Assembly: GCA_031216445.1 (NCBI GenBank)
Contig: CM062196.1
Location: 3,046,001-3,110,000 of the forward strand
Source: Lateolabrax maculatus
Taxonomy: Eukaryota > Chordata > Actinopteri > Acropomatiformes > Lateolabracidae
Length of the DNA: 64,000 bases
Direction: 5' to 3'
The translations under genes were made by a program, and so were the position numbers. The notes below the pieces were generated by a model that was not told the DNA's origin, did no database searches, and worked only from the letters and a program-made list of their open reading frames with translations. This document shows positions 37,980 to 50,631 of the stretch, in pieces (within the stretch, counting starts at the first letter, position 1; the number at the start of each line of letters is the position of its first letter).

Positions 37980-40900
37980 GCCTAAATTAAACTACATAAA
38001 TACAGTGCAGTTAAGTCAGTGTAGCATGTTTACAACAATAAAACCTTCATTTTGAGAAAAAACGCACAAAATAGCACAATGACTGGCAGCTTCAGTCTTT
38101 ATTTACTGAATATTGCATTATACACTATTGCAGCTTCTTGACTACCAGCTAAAGAAAGCTCAAAAACCAAAAGCTGTCATTGTGTGTGGTCAGTCTGTCA
38201 GCTTTGTTTACCTGTTCTTTGATATTTTCCGATTCAAATCAAATTATTTTTTTATTTACTGTGCATTTACTGTCACTTTATTATTTTGTCTGGGTTTTGT
38301 TGCAGTCTGTTACAGAGATGGGGAGAATGGAAATATTTTGTCTATTTTTTTTCTTCTTTTAGTTTATAACTCAATTCAGTAAGGAGACATTTAATAAGTT
38401 TGCAGTACTGCAGTTGACTTGAGTTTTCTTCCTTTTGAGTAATGTGCATATTTCCATATATCTGTGCGCCTGTATCATCTTTCTATACGTCCGTTTGTCT
38501 AGTTAACTGTCAGCCTGTCTATGTTCGTATGTGTCTTTGCTTTCCACAGGACACCGGGGTGCAAACTGTCCTGCAGGCTTCATATGAAAGCTGAGGATTC
38601 TGGTTACACAAGGCGGCGAGGAGAAAGGGGAGAAAAACTGAGCGGGAGGAGGAGAAGGAGAGCATCTGCTTTCATCCTCAACCCAGCAGGGGAGAGCTTA
38701 GGCCTGTCACTCTGAGAGAGACAGCCAGCTGCAGCACACACACTAACACACACACACACACAAGCACACAATACTTGGGAAAAAATACTGAATATTTGAG
38801 AGTACCATTAAAGCTCAGTGGCACTTTAATCTCTCTTGTTTTCGCTATTATTAAGATTTATTTGCATTATTTAGATAATAATTTAAGAAAAAGTTCATGC
38901 TGCAAAGTAAAGTTTCCAATGCGCCCAAAAAGTTCTTTCCAACATGAAGGACTTTCAACTTTTCTTCTCTCCTTCCAAAAAAGACCTACATAAAGACAAT
39001 CCTCATACCAGAGCCGTCACAGCCGTCCAGCTGGACACACCATCTCTAGTTTGTACTAAAAGGCAAAGGCAAGCACCACTTGGGTGTTTTCGACTCCTGC
39101 AGGCAGAAAATGTTTTTGGTACGCCTAATATGAATTTATTATGAATATTTGGTTCCAATAATTTAAAAATGATTTGCATTCACAGTCAATGCTGCAATAA
39201 AACCTCATTAAATCTGACATAAATTTGCATAACAACTTCCAAAAGTCGTTCTTAAACTGGAGAAGCATGATGATTGTGGTGCAGTATTTTTGTAGTATTT
39301 TTGACTTCCAATGTTTCATTCAGTGAAAGAAAAAATAAAGTCATTATTTGTGTCAAATGTAATCAACTTCATTGCCTACTCCTGCAAAAGGGGAATGAGT
39401 GCTAGTCGCTTTATTTTATTTTAATGATTTCTTTTTTTTTTTGAAGATATTATTTATTAGAAGCAATGAAAACGAGGCTAATTGACTCACTTATCAATTA
39501 AGTAACCCAAAGGTCCATTCCTCATCAGATGGAGTTTGCCCGGTCGTCATGACACTGTAGATGTTACATTTCGAGCGCTTCAAGGAATCCATGAGGAGAT
39601 TTAAAGTTAATTTTGAACTCAAATTAGGCTTCACTGACAATTCTCAGACTTGAATGTATATGAAAAAGCAAACTTAATAATATAGTAATATATTTGAGTT
39701 TTCAAAATTATTGATCTGTCCACTGGTCCAGGATTAATCAACCCTTAATCAACTAATCTTATACTAATCTTATCTAATCTTCCACCAGAAGGTGGAGTTG
39801 AGGTTTGTGATGAGGTAGAGCATACCGAAAACAACGTAAAAAGTAAACTCAAGACAAGCGATGGTGACGCTTTGTCATGTAACAGCTAATAATAAAAGGT
39901 CCTCTTTTATATGGAAGATTAATTAGAGCCTGGAATCATTTTTACAGAAACAAGTAACAGATGAGATTGTTCTTTCTAATAACAAAACATAGAGAGATTG
40001 ACAGACTACTCTCAAGTTCCAACTGGAGGATTGTTCACATTACAGCAATCAAAGCCAAAGTTTTAGAGTCGCAAATCTGCCACATTGCCAGTAGTAACCC
40101 TGTAATATGATATTATTCTTAGAAACAGAAGGACTTCCAGCCTTCAGTAACCCTTCTGTCATTCCCCTTTACCAGCTGTAATTCAGCCAATCACAGCCTT
40201 GATCCAACTCTTTCAGCCAATCACCCAGAGCTGTACTGCCAAATACTGACAGGGAATAAAACAGAGGAGTAAGAAAGCAATGCAAAGAACAGGAACAGAG
40301 AAAAAAATAAAATAAGGAAAGACGTTCCCTGAAAACCCCTGAATCTCCCCCCAAAAATGAGGACATTTCCTGGGTCAGGTTTCTGTCTGTCAAGCTGCAG
40401 ATGCTCCTGCTGAAATTTTGGGCCCATACACATGCACATAGAAGTACACAAAACCCCATACAGGCAGTATAACCCCGATGTGGCCCCTCAACTAAAGCAG
40501 TAACCCTCGAATCTCCACTGCCATGGATCTGTTATCGGCTCTTCTATTGTGACAGCAGCAAGAGGGAGTCAGTTTTACACAATCTTTCTCCATTTATCTT
40601 CCCTCAGCTCTAAATCATCTGGAATCCTCAGTATCGCTGCTCTGCGACTCCCCCAAACCTCTTTCTCTGTCCCTCTGGTACGATGCCACAGTAAATACTC
40701 ACCCCATGTTTAATGATTTAGGATTTGGACTCGGATGCGGGCCAAAGTGCCTCCCTCGAGATCTATTTTAAGTCTCTCACCCAATTCATTATTCTTATCG
40801 TATTCATATCTCACCTCCTAGGCCTCTTTCCTGTGTGTTTGTCTGAGTGAAACTCTCTTCTGTCTACCTGTGTGCCATATCTTAAATAACAACAGTCCAA

Positions 40901-41577
40901 CTAAGTTTCAACAGAACAACTCTGCCCATGTGTGTTGATTGCTTACATTCAAATATGCACAAGGAGTCAATGTAGAAAAAAATGGTTGTTTCACTTACTT
41001 ACCCATTCACCCATTCACTTACCTACTGAAACAGCCAAGTTAAGGTGCTTGACACCAGTTTTTACTTCCTTCGATGGCATCCAGTGCAAAATCATAGCTA
41101 ATTTTGTCTTTCTTTCTATTTTCCTTTTGACCTCCCAATCACCAAAGGTATTTTCTCTGCTATGTTCATTGCAAAATGACCTCTTCTGGATAAACTACAA
41201 AGGTCAGCGTCTTCTTGGAGGAAAACACAACAAAGTGTGGGTGCGCGAGAACGAATATTCCTGAAAAAATTGGTTTAAACTAATCCTTTTTTTAAATCCA
41301 GGGATTTTTTCATTAAATTTCTGTGCGCTTTAAGGATTTAATTACTTTTGTTACATAAAATCTGAGAGATAAAGTATCAACACTGTAACCTGTCATCCTT
41401 CCTTTAATTTTGAATCCCTAAAATACAAGCAATTACTTACTATTAACATTACTATTAAAGGCTCCATGAACCAATTAAACTCTTTAGATCAGATATCGTT
41501 TATCAGTCCTTTAAAAGGCATAAAATATTTTTGTTATGTTCAGCCATCATGCTCTGTAAATGTACATGTTATATAAG

Positions 41578-41578
<1 letters not shown>

Positions 41579-41612
<34 letters not shown>

Positions 41613-41631
41613 TGTGTGTGTGTGTGTGTGT
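41579..41631. repeat. (TG)n microsatellite with one TC interruption
   Basis: TG array interrupted once. A shorter CA array follows at about 41766-41788. Confidence 0.95.
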
Positions 41632-42149
41632 TCATGAGGTGTGGTGGGTGGAGGTTCAGTCAGGTTTTATTGCTCTGAGCCACAGGGGGCCAAACCCCAG
41701 TTTACTGAGCTGCTGCTAAGGCCATGGGTCGAATTTCACCTGCAATTAACGCCACAAAACCTGCGCGCACACACACACACACACACACGTGCATGCACAC
41801 AGCTGCTGTCGTTTACTCATCCTGCTTGTGTGGGACGCCGAGTCAACATGACAGTAGCTTCTGTCACAGTCTCTCTCTCACTAAATGATCTACCCTCGGT
41901 CTAACCCCCTGCTGAGCGCACACACACAAATCTCAAGAGATGGCATTACTGTTGAGGTGAGGGGACGGGGAGTTGTACTTGTAGTCGGGAGGTTTTGGTG
42001 ATGAAACCCAATGCGCCTTCTCCTCTGCCCTATTAGCTCCCAGTTTAGCTCTTTACCACTCCAGCTGTGTTTATTAAAACCTTACAGAGCAGGCGAAGGT
42101 ATTTATCAGCTCCCTGAATCACTGCTGTAAAGATCCAACAACGCATATA

Positions 42150-42155
<6 letters not shown>

Positions 42156-42195
<40 letters not shown>
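42156..42195. repeat. (CA)n microsatellite
   Basis: Perfect array of about 19 units. Confidence 0.95.
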
Positions 42196-42197
<2 letters not shown>

Positions 42198-42321
42198 TTA
42201 TCTAGAGTACAAGTACAGTACAGCAAGGGGACAGCGCCCTCTACGACATGGCGAACACTACACTGTAATAAAGTGAGCCTTCATAAGTTTCAGTGCACAC
42301 ATCTGAATCATGCAGCAGCCA

Positions 42322-42511
42322 GTTAGTCAATTAATCAGTCAGCTTTACGACTATAATCAGCAACAATTTTAATAGTTGATTAATTGTTTTTAGCAAAAGG
42401 GCAAAAACTATCTGGTCAAGGCTCCTCCGATTTGAATATTTGCTGGTTCCCTTGGTCTTCTATAATTATGAAGTAATCGACCTTGAAATGAATCTTTGGT
42501 TGCAGCCCTAG
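42322..42511. repeat. AT-rich dispersed repeat, copy 2
   Basis: It begins with GTTAGTCAATTAATCAGTCA, continues with TAGTTGATTAATTGTTTTTA and TTTGCTGGTTCCCTTGG, and ends in TTTGGTTGCAGCCCTAG. The TTGCAGCCCTAG end and repeated ATTAAT words are characteristic of the same teleost family. The copy is 5'- or internally truncated relative to others. Confidence 0.65.
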
Positions 42512-44842
42512 TTGTAATTGTGTTGTCATTACCTGAAAATGATATCAGCTCGGCTGTGTGGCCACATAAGTGAAATGCACTGGACTGAATTGAGTATAAG
42601 CTGTATAAATTGGTAGAATACCTGGATTTGTTAAGTTTTGATGAACCATAAGTCTTTCTGCTCTCCTCTTTTATTTTCATAAACAAGAGCCGTGTACAAA
42701 TCATCAAGGCTGTCAGGTTTAAACGCCCCAAAACTAACACATCTTATATGCCTGACGCCCGCAGCCAAACATTCGGTGTCCATTAACAGCCCCAAGTCCT
42801 GTCAAAATGTCTTTTAGAAAGATGAGACCTTTCTGTGTGCGGAGTCGCTCTGGATAAGCGCCTCAGCAAAAAGTTTAAAATTTAGACATAAATGTCTAGC
42901 CTACTGTACCAAGTTCCCGAGCCTGCCCCTTCTGTCACCTCCCAGGCCAAAAAACATGTGATGAATGGCCCAGCGCTCTCATCAATCATCTGTGATTGGC
43001 CCTGATCTGCGCTGTGATTGGCTAATTAGCCTCATCTGTAACCATTACTGCACAGAGAGGCAGCTGCAGCAGAAAAAAAAAAGGATAAGAAAAATAAAGG
43101 AGGTGAAAAATGACACCATCAGGGCTGTCCTGTCACCTCGCTGCCTCCACACAATGCCAGGAATCAGACAGCTACCGCCACACAGGGGCACCCACACACA
43201 CACCTGAAGGCTGCAAGGAAACACCTTCCAAAGACCAAAGTTTCACACGTAATTATATTTTGAAAATAAATATGCGAACAAGACAAGAGCAGGGAGGAGG
43301 GGTCGTCGGGACTGTGTGTCAGCGGGTCAGCCACATCTCATCTGGCAACAGTTTCTGCTCCGCTACAGCAGCGAGAACAGCAACGCCAGCTCCAGTCAGG
43401 GGAAAAATAAGAGCCAGTTATTAGATGTCAGAGGGAAATATCTGGTAACTGGGTGGTAACTGTTTGCCAAACGAGGGCCGGACAAGAGGGAGCGTCCGTT
43501 TGGTGGAGCGCTGGTCTAGTGACGCATCTTTTCAGGAGTACAAAACACCGAAAAGTAGAAAAGGTTAAGAGGCGGGAGGGACATGGAGAATAAAGAACAC
43601 AAGGCAGAGAGGAAACAGACAAAAAGACAGAGAAAAAGTGAGGCAGGATGGAGCCCGAGGGGAGAGTGAGGGCCAAAACCACCGGGCCGACTTCTGCTCC
43701 TGCTCCCTCCCAACCAGCCCTCTTCTTTGCACAGGAAATGGCTCTATGCAGCCAGAAGGGGAGGAGGTGTAGGGGAGGGGAGGGGGGCTCCAAACAGCTG
43801 TACCCACCATGGGCCAACTCAGGGTGGGGGCACAGGCTGAGAGGAGAGGAAGGAGCAGGGAGGAGGGCAGTCCTTGGTAAAGATGGCCGACCCCTACGTA
43901 CATCTTTATCTGCTCAGATAGTCAGATAGTGAGTGATTGCTGTTGGTTTCCTTTTTCCTTGCGTTCTATATCACCAAATCCCAGAAAACCACACTCATAA
44001 AAAGGGCAGCCAAATGTTCGCACCATCGCAAACCTAAAAAAAGGCCAGAGCTTAACCCCTTTGAGGAAAATGAGATCAAGAGGATTTGAATTATTTTATC
44101 TGCCTATTTTATACTAAATCGTTCAGCTCCCGGCATCTATTCCGTAATACCATAATAATAATAAAGGACTCCATTGAGAGTAGCCGGGCAGCTCCAGGTC
44201 TGTCTGCCTGCCTGGGACGGACACCCGATACCCGGCTGAGACGATGCCCAGCCAGCCGCACGCCTTCAGACGTCGTTAGAGCAGACACACAGCACGCCCC
44301 TCCTGCCACCCGCAATCCATCCACAGCCAATTACAAGCAATTTCCCTGTCCTGGGTGGGGTGAGGAGAGCGGGGGAGAGAGGGAGGGAGGAAAAGCAGTT
44401 GTCAGCCGAAAGCAGACACACATGGTTCTGTTTACAAATTGCCAGTTGTTTGGCTTTGCCATGGTAACACAGTGCCGACGCTGGCTGGACGGATATTTCA
44501 AAGTGAGGCTGAGAGAGGCAGAGAGGGGGCCGTGATGGGCCTTTGATGGTCTGCAGGGCGGGGTAAACATCCAGCAGGAGAGATGGTTCATTTATGCATA
44601 ATGTACAAACGTCCAACAAACACGCGTCTGTTTCCCTCCTGCCTTCATCTTCTCCCCCTTCCTCCTCCTCCACATCAGTTCCCCTCAGCACCTCGGGCTT
44701 CTGTTTGGCTTCCCGAAATCCGCCTTTTCCGAAACTGGAGACGTGCAGCGAGGAGGTGCCTGATTCACCAGAACTGGAATGTCGGCCGTTCCCACAGGAA
44801 ACCTGGAGCGTCTCAAGCCAGGGTGCCCCGGACCAGCGAGCG

Positions 44843-44868
44843 CGCACACACATACACACACACACACA
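44843..44868. repeat. Short (CA)n microsatellite
   Basis: CA run with one TA interruption. Confidence 0.88.
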
Positions 44869-46289
44869 AATCCAGCAACACACAAGTACACAACTGGTCA
44901 GTCAGACTGCCATAACAAGATGATCGAACCTGCCGACTGTGACCCAACACCAGAACCAGACTCGTTGTTTTATGTAATTGCGAAGTGATCAGAGCCAGGG
45001 GGTTCAGGAAGTTGTTTTTCCTCACTGTAAATTTGCATTTTAAATCTTCATAATGACAACCTCAATATTTCTCAAAACAGCAGCATTAAAGTCACCTGGA
45101 TAATTTAATAATACCATAGTTTATGTTATGACCATTGGGTAAACATATTTTAACTTCCTTGTTATTCATGTGTTTTTCTGTCAGATCGGTATGCTAAGGT
45201 GCTATAAATACTGCAGTTCACATGAGCCGCGGTTGTTGTTGCGATGAACAAATCAGAGCAATTTTTTAACTCTTCAGCTGCAATCGGGGAGCTCAGTCTC
45301 TAAATTCAGTCTAGTGATGCAGCAACTGAATTTTAAGCTCTGTGATCAAATATTTGTTACACCAATTGCTGCTTGGGAGTCACTTTTATTCCAACTTTTT
45401 TTTCCTTTCTTTTATTTTTGACTTTTTATAAAGGAAAATATTTTTTGTTCTTACTTTATTTGCACCATGGTGACTGCTGTGTTCATCCTCCTAACTTAAA
45501 CCTCCAGTTTTCTTTTATTTTCCAGTTTTCCACCTTTATCCTCTTGTTACTGTACATTCATAAAGCTACAGGATGTGTGCAAACAGTTAGCTCAAGTTAA
45601 AACATTGTCGGCTCACGTGGGCATGACTTCGCTGGGAATCAGAGTCTGTTCGCGCCCACTTTTCCATCGACTTTGTATGCAATTGTGCTGCCTCTTAAAA
45701 TTCGCTTTGCATTAAGTCCACTCCACCTTCCTGTCTCCTCACATCTGTCTGACAAAAATTACACGACTTTTACTTCCAAGATCGCATATATACATTATTA
45801 TATATGCACCATCCTTTATTTTGTCAGATGGGAATCCATTTGTGTTACAGAGAAATACCGTCCCACAAGCAGATTCTTTCTCCAAAAACAACAAACTTTT
45901 TGCATTTCCATTTAATAAAATCTCAATTCAAGTCAGACTTCCTACCACAGGAAACAAAGATTATTCAGTGGTTACAATCAGTCATGACTGACCCAAAGTC
46001 TTCCTGAATCACGCAGTGACTGATGCTTCACTGACGCCATCGACGCCTCCACGCCCCGCCTTAACAGTGTGAATCGCCGCTTCACTACCACCCTGCCCTG
46101 ACGCAGTGACCCCACACTGCGATCTGCAGTTAAACTGAGTTTCCCCGCCGTAACCTCCTCACCCCCACTCCCATCTCAAAGAGAGCCCCCCACCACCTCC
46201 GCCACCATCACCTCCTAATAATAACAGAGTCCACGGTGAGGGGTCTGCTGTCAGACATGGCAACCCGTCGAGTCTTTCATCTCAACAGC

Positions 46290-46360
46290 CACACACACAT
46301 GTTCCAAACCTTAACCTATCACACACTGTGACACACACACGTGTTCCAAACCTTAACCTA

Positions 46361-46372
<12 letters not shown>
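46290..46372. repeat. 42-bp tandem duplication
   Basis: GTTCCAAACCTTAACCTATC occurs at 46301 and again at 46343, with similar CA-rich flanks, giving two units of 42 bases with very few differences. It runs directly into a CA array. Confidence 0.85.
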
Positions 46373-46400
<28 letters not shown>

Positions 46401-46407
46401 ACACACA
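46362..46407. repeat. (CA)n microsatellite next to GMDS exon 7
   Basis: CA array with one TC interruption, about 550 bases on the intron 7 side of exon 7. Confidence 0.93.
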
Positions 46408-46958
46408 GAGGAATGTGCGCTTCCTTACATACACATGCACGGGGGGAAAAACACACACATTCAGAAACACTGAGCTCTGTCTGCTCCTGGACGTGGTGAC
46501 CCCACTGTTCGTTTCATCTCCCCACTCCTTTCTCTGCTTGCTGCTGGCACCATTACGTTAACACAAACACCATATTTCTGTCATCGTCCCCAGGACGCAG
46601 CATTCCCTTAATATCTCTCTTTCTTCTGCGGGCGTTCAGGGAATGACGATGGGGGCCTGAAGGGATCTGGGACATGGGTGAATTGTGGGAAACCAGAGTG
46701 CAGTCTGTGGCCTCACAGCATGCGGTCCTCTCTCTCTCCTCCCTCTCCCCATCTCTTTCTCTATCTCCGTTTCTCTTTTGGCAGAGAATCATAGGAGGCT
46801 TCATGCAGATCGCATACTGCGGCCTCGAATGATCTGGGAAAACATGCCCTGTTAATGCTATGTGCACATCTGAACCCTGTTCAACTCTGAAGCAGTGCAC
46901 GCACAGTTTGTGTCTGTTTCTCTGGGCTTGTGTGTGGTTATGGTTGTGTGTGTTTTAC

Positions 46959-47086
46959 CTCCACGTAGTCTTTGGCGTGGCCCCAGTCCCTCTTGGAGTC
47001 CAGGTTGCCCAGGCTGAAGCTCTCCAGTTGGCCAAGGTGAATCTTTGCCACAGAACGGCTGATTTTACGCGTCACAAAGTTTGAAC
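46959..47086 (-). CDS. gmds: GMDS internal exon (human-like exon 7)
   Basis: This 128-base exon completes the split Gly codon and then encodes SNFVTRKISRSVAKIHLGQL, ESFSLGNLDSKRDWGHAKDY and VE, about residues 215-257 of GMDS. The stretch FVTRKISR and the GNLD-KRDWGHAKDYVE block are family hallmarks, and in the known fold this region helps bind the GDP-sugar and form the oligomer. The acceptor is ttctag at 47087-47092, and the donor is GAG|gtaaaa at 46959/46958. Entry is phase 1 and exit is phase 0. Human has Ala, Tyr, Cys and Ala where this protein has Ser (after the Gly), His, Ser and Ser. These are mild changes, so the copy looks functional, with no stop or frameshift. It is the last GMDS exon I can find before the minus-strand reading leaves the window. 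Confidence 0.96.
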
Positions 47087-48993
47087 CTAGAACACATACA
47101 TTAAAAATGCTTTGTTGGCATGTTCTGAATTCAATTACAGTTTACATGGGATATAAATATTACAGACGTTTAGCAAGTTCCAACACATACAAACACAGAT
47201 AGTCAGAAACAGAGAAACAAAGAGTGGATCAGTGAAATCGAGGCCTCCTCGTTGAATGTGGAGTAGAGATCCCTACCAAACTTCCACATAACACTCTATC
47301 ACCACACACACACGCATAGAAAGTCTTCCAAACCTCTAGTGCTGCTCCAAGTCCCCTTTAGCCAAAGCAAAAACTCAAGCAAAAAGCCACCCTGAGTCAA
47401 ATCAATTCGTTACCACCTCACATTACAGCCACCAGATCCTTTTAGATTCCTTCTCTCTCATTTTCTTCTCTAATTCACTGTTTCAGTGTCAAATCTGGGC
47501 CGGATGCCAAAATAAATCTCAGACCATCACTCTGTCAACACCAAAAAAAGCAACAGGGAAGTTCCACAGAAAAAAAAATGACAACCAAACAGGACCACCC
47601 CGGCTCTCCCGGTGCAGTGTCCAGCTCAGAATCACCACATCGACAGCCGATTCAACTGCCAGTGGCCCAGCGGTGCTCCCCATTCCGAGCAGACACATGT
47701 GGCGATTTTATCTGCGGGAAAAACAAATGAGCTCCTAATGACTATTTCTGTGCCGCTGTGAAGGTTTAGAGACATTTTTGGGTGTTTTGGCGGGACACTG
47801 AGGACCGGTGTCATGTTCTCTATTCCCTACTGCGTGGGTAAAGATGCCGCAGGGAGCCTGCGAGTAAATGCACCAGACCTCCAACCCAAACACAGCATTA
47901 TACTGATGGAAATCAACACTAAATATCAGGGTGTCATGTCTAATAATGCCACCATCTTAGTTGAAACAGCTTATTAGAGCTAGAGGGGGTTTAGCTCTGG
48001 CTGGGCTTCTCTGTCATATGTTCAAAAGCCACAATGGCAGATATGTGGAGATATGTGAAAGTATAATTTCAAAGGAAAGCTTGTGGCTTGCATCAAAGAG
48101 TTGGCTATTTTTAGCCCACACAACATCTCCACTGTGCATAAATCTCCCACAACCTTGCGTGAACCTCTTCGAGACCTCTTAAGAGCTCCTACATGCTGTT
48201 TTTCAAACTCATCATGTCTGAGATGAATGTTGCCTTTAAGCTCTGCGCCCATCCTGACCATAATACAGCGTCTCTGTCTCGACACTGTATCACTGTTGCC
48301 CTGACATGGAGCAGAGCCTCCATTTAGACACAGGAAAATCCCATGAACCCAATCATGCGAATGCACCAAATTTGTAGTAATTATTTCATAGGAAAGCGAC
48401 AGCCCTGGGCAGGCTGAGCAAAAACAGACCAGAGAAGGTTAGACACGCTTATTTGAGAAAATACAGCATGTTGTGTGTTGGTAGCGGGTCACATGGCTCC
48501 CGTGTCAACGCTGCATTGTCGCCATGTTAAGCTGGAATTTAATAAAGCTTAAATGAGGCTCCATGTAGTCTTCAAACTTTCTCTGGATCACACTACAAGA
48601 ACAAAAAATCTATGAAGTTCAATTTTCAAATCCATTTATTATTCAGAATTCTGTTAATCAATATTTTTAAGACATTTAATAGGAAATAGCATGTGTCTAC
48701 AGAGCGTAGATATTTATAATTGTCGATGGAAACCCCCTCCGATGTCAGACCTGTCCTGACTTTGCATGATTGTCTCATCTGGCCTCGGGGCCGTTCTCTA
48801 ACCTGGCAGGTCATCTGTTCTGGCAGGTACCACCGCTCCTGCTAACTGTAGTCAAATGTTAACCAACAATTATTCATCTGCCACTGACACATCCGCGATT
48901 GTCAGCTTTGCGCTCATCCATATCAGATAGACAAGCAGGTGTGGGACATACAGCTGCACACACGTGAACACACTACATTCTCATGTCAGATAT

Positions 48994-49830
48994 CTAGTGC
49001 TCAAACGATTAAGCAATTAGTCAATGGACAGAAACTTAATCGACAACTATTTTAAAGGGGAACTCCACAGATTTTACACGTGAACATCAGCTAATTAATC
49101 ATGGGAAATACTACTCAGTTGTATAATATTTTTTTGTGGCTCCGGAGGAACTTTCTAATGTCTGAAAAAACAACCCCTTGTGATGTCAAAAGGGTTATCT
49201 TAGCTGTGCTTTTAATGGAATGAAGTTTTAAACACATGAGTTTTTGACCATGCAAGGAGCTGCATTATGGGAAGTGAAGAATAAAGTGTTTTTGGATCTT
49301 GACCCATATTAGGGACTAGAAGTGAAGCCAGCATCTTAGTCTCTGCAGCTTCGATTTTGACTGTTCTGTTTTTAAACGGGTCTCCTGTGAGTCTCACAAC
49401 TGTATGGAAATACAGTTGTAAATTGCTGGAATGGTCATTGAATAATAAATTAGCCTAAGTCTTTGAGCCATTTATCAAGCAAACAGGCTTCAGACGTCAG
49501 TATCGGCTTTAAAAGTTGCAACAACTGCTATTTAATTTTATATATATATTTGTTCTGTATGCATCAAGCCTGCATTGTGGGGACATTTGTGCACACAATC
49601 CACTTTTTGAAATAAAAAAAGTTGTTCTCAAGTTTCTCTATTTAATATCATTGTAAATTAAATATTTTGGGGTTTCCAATTGTTGGTCTGACAAGCACGC
49701 GATTTTGTGGGCTCTGGAAACTTGTGATGGACAATTCCCAAAGTTTTACATTTCTAGATTAAAAGATTCATCAAACAATAATCAATAGATTAAACAATAA
49801 TTACATTTTCTTCAGTCGCAGCTCTCCATA
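48994..49830. repeat. AT-rich dispersed repeat, copy 3, interrupted
   Basis: One end of the family is visible at 48994-49055 (CTCAAACGATTAAGCAATTA, TTAATCGACAACTATTTTAA). The other end is visible at about 49430-49830 (ATATTTTGGGGTTTCCAATT, GTTGGTCTGACAAGC, GGGCTCTGGAAACTTGTGAT, CAGTCGCAGCTCTC). Between them, about 49056-49430 begins AGGGGAACTCCACAGATTTT, which resembles a different dispersed repeat start. A nested insertion is the simplest reading. Confidence 0.55.
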
Positions 49831-50605
49831 TCGTATATTAAAATTGGCGAGGCAATGTAACAAGAGCCGGGATCGGTAACTACAGTAAATTAAAAGGCAG
49901 GGGTTTGATTTGATCCAACATCCAAGGGAAACTCAAGTTTGCAGGTTAAACACAGGTTGTCAAAACTCCGCAGAGCCGAGTTGGCTCTTAAAAAGGTGGC
50001 AGAGGGATACAGAGTAGCACAGTACACCCAATCAGTAATAAAGTCCATTATTTCCCCCCAAGCACACCTGTAGTCTCCTTGTAAAGCTCACACCTCTGTT
50101 TGGAGTGGCGCTGCTCCCTGCCTGCTCTAATTGGTGCGGTGTGGACCAGAGCGTGGGCCTAATGGACCGGTCTGCCTGGCTGTGGACAAAGCCTGCTCTG
50201 TTACTGGCCCGGGTGTTAATGTGTTTCCTTTACTGGCAGCGGCACCACAGGACAGCCAGGAGGAGGGGTGGAGGCAGGCAGTGGGAGCCAGGGGGGCTAA
50301 CATGAGGTTTCAAGCCCAAATGGGGCAGCGGTGGCCGTTTAACCTTGCCCGCGGCCCGGCGGAAAGTCTAATAAAACCATGGGCCGTGAAAACTGAGCAG
50401 ACAGCAAAACCCATGCCAGAAACGGACACTCAATCTCTTTCTCTCCCTCTCTTTCTCTGCCTCTCTCTCGCATTTTCACTTAACCGTTTCATTTCTCTTT
50501 TTTTTTCCATCATTCCTTTTCATTTTTTGGCCAGAGAAGCGACAGGAAAAAACGTAACACACGGGCTTCGTTGGCACAGCTGGGTTGAAGTATGGGGAGA
50601 AAAAA

Positions 50606-50631
50606 GGAGGAGGAGGAGGAGGAGGAGGAGG
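50606..50631. repeat. (GGA)n trinucleotide array
   Basis: About 8 to 9 GGA units within a longer purine tract. Confidence 0.93.

Larger units (their letters stand above)
1..46958 (-). other. gmds: Visible part of GMDS intron 7 (no further exon found)
   Basis: The next exon should encode a segment with a [20 protein letters not shown]-like sequence on the minus strand. I looked for reverse complements of this and of the last three exons and found none, so at least 46.9 kb appears to be a single intron. The rest is AT-rich unique sequence, CA/TG arrays, dispersed repeats, hairpins and possible regulatory blocks, listed separately. Segments such as 2900-4150, 4560-6060, 6480-7390, 8100-10020, 12000-14540, 17500-20200, 22900-26040, 30000-31480, 32040-34060, 35130-36690 and 38760-41570 show no gene that I can support. 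Open frames here start at arbitrary Met or TTG codons and resemble no known protein. A diverged or very short exon could have escaped reading by eye. Confidence 0.75.

Noticed and set aside
39280..39305. Minus-strand match to the KYYRPTEV part of a later GMDS exon
   Set aside because: Only the GTAGTATTTTTGAC word fits; neighbouring codons do not encode the expected residues.
44266..44883. Minus-strand open frame of about 205 codons, the longest in the window
   Set aside because: It has no recognisable domain, low-complexity Cys/Val runs at one end from a CA array, and no splice or codon-bias support. Length alone is expected in GC-richer intron sequence.
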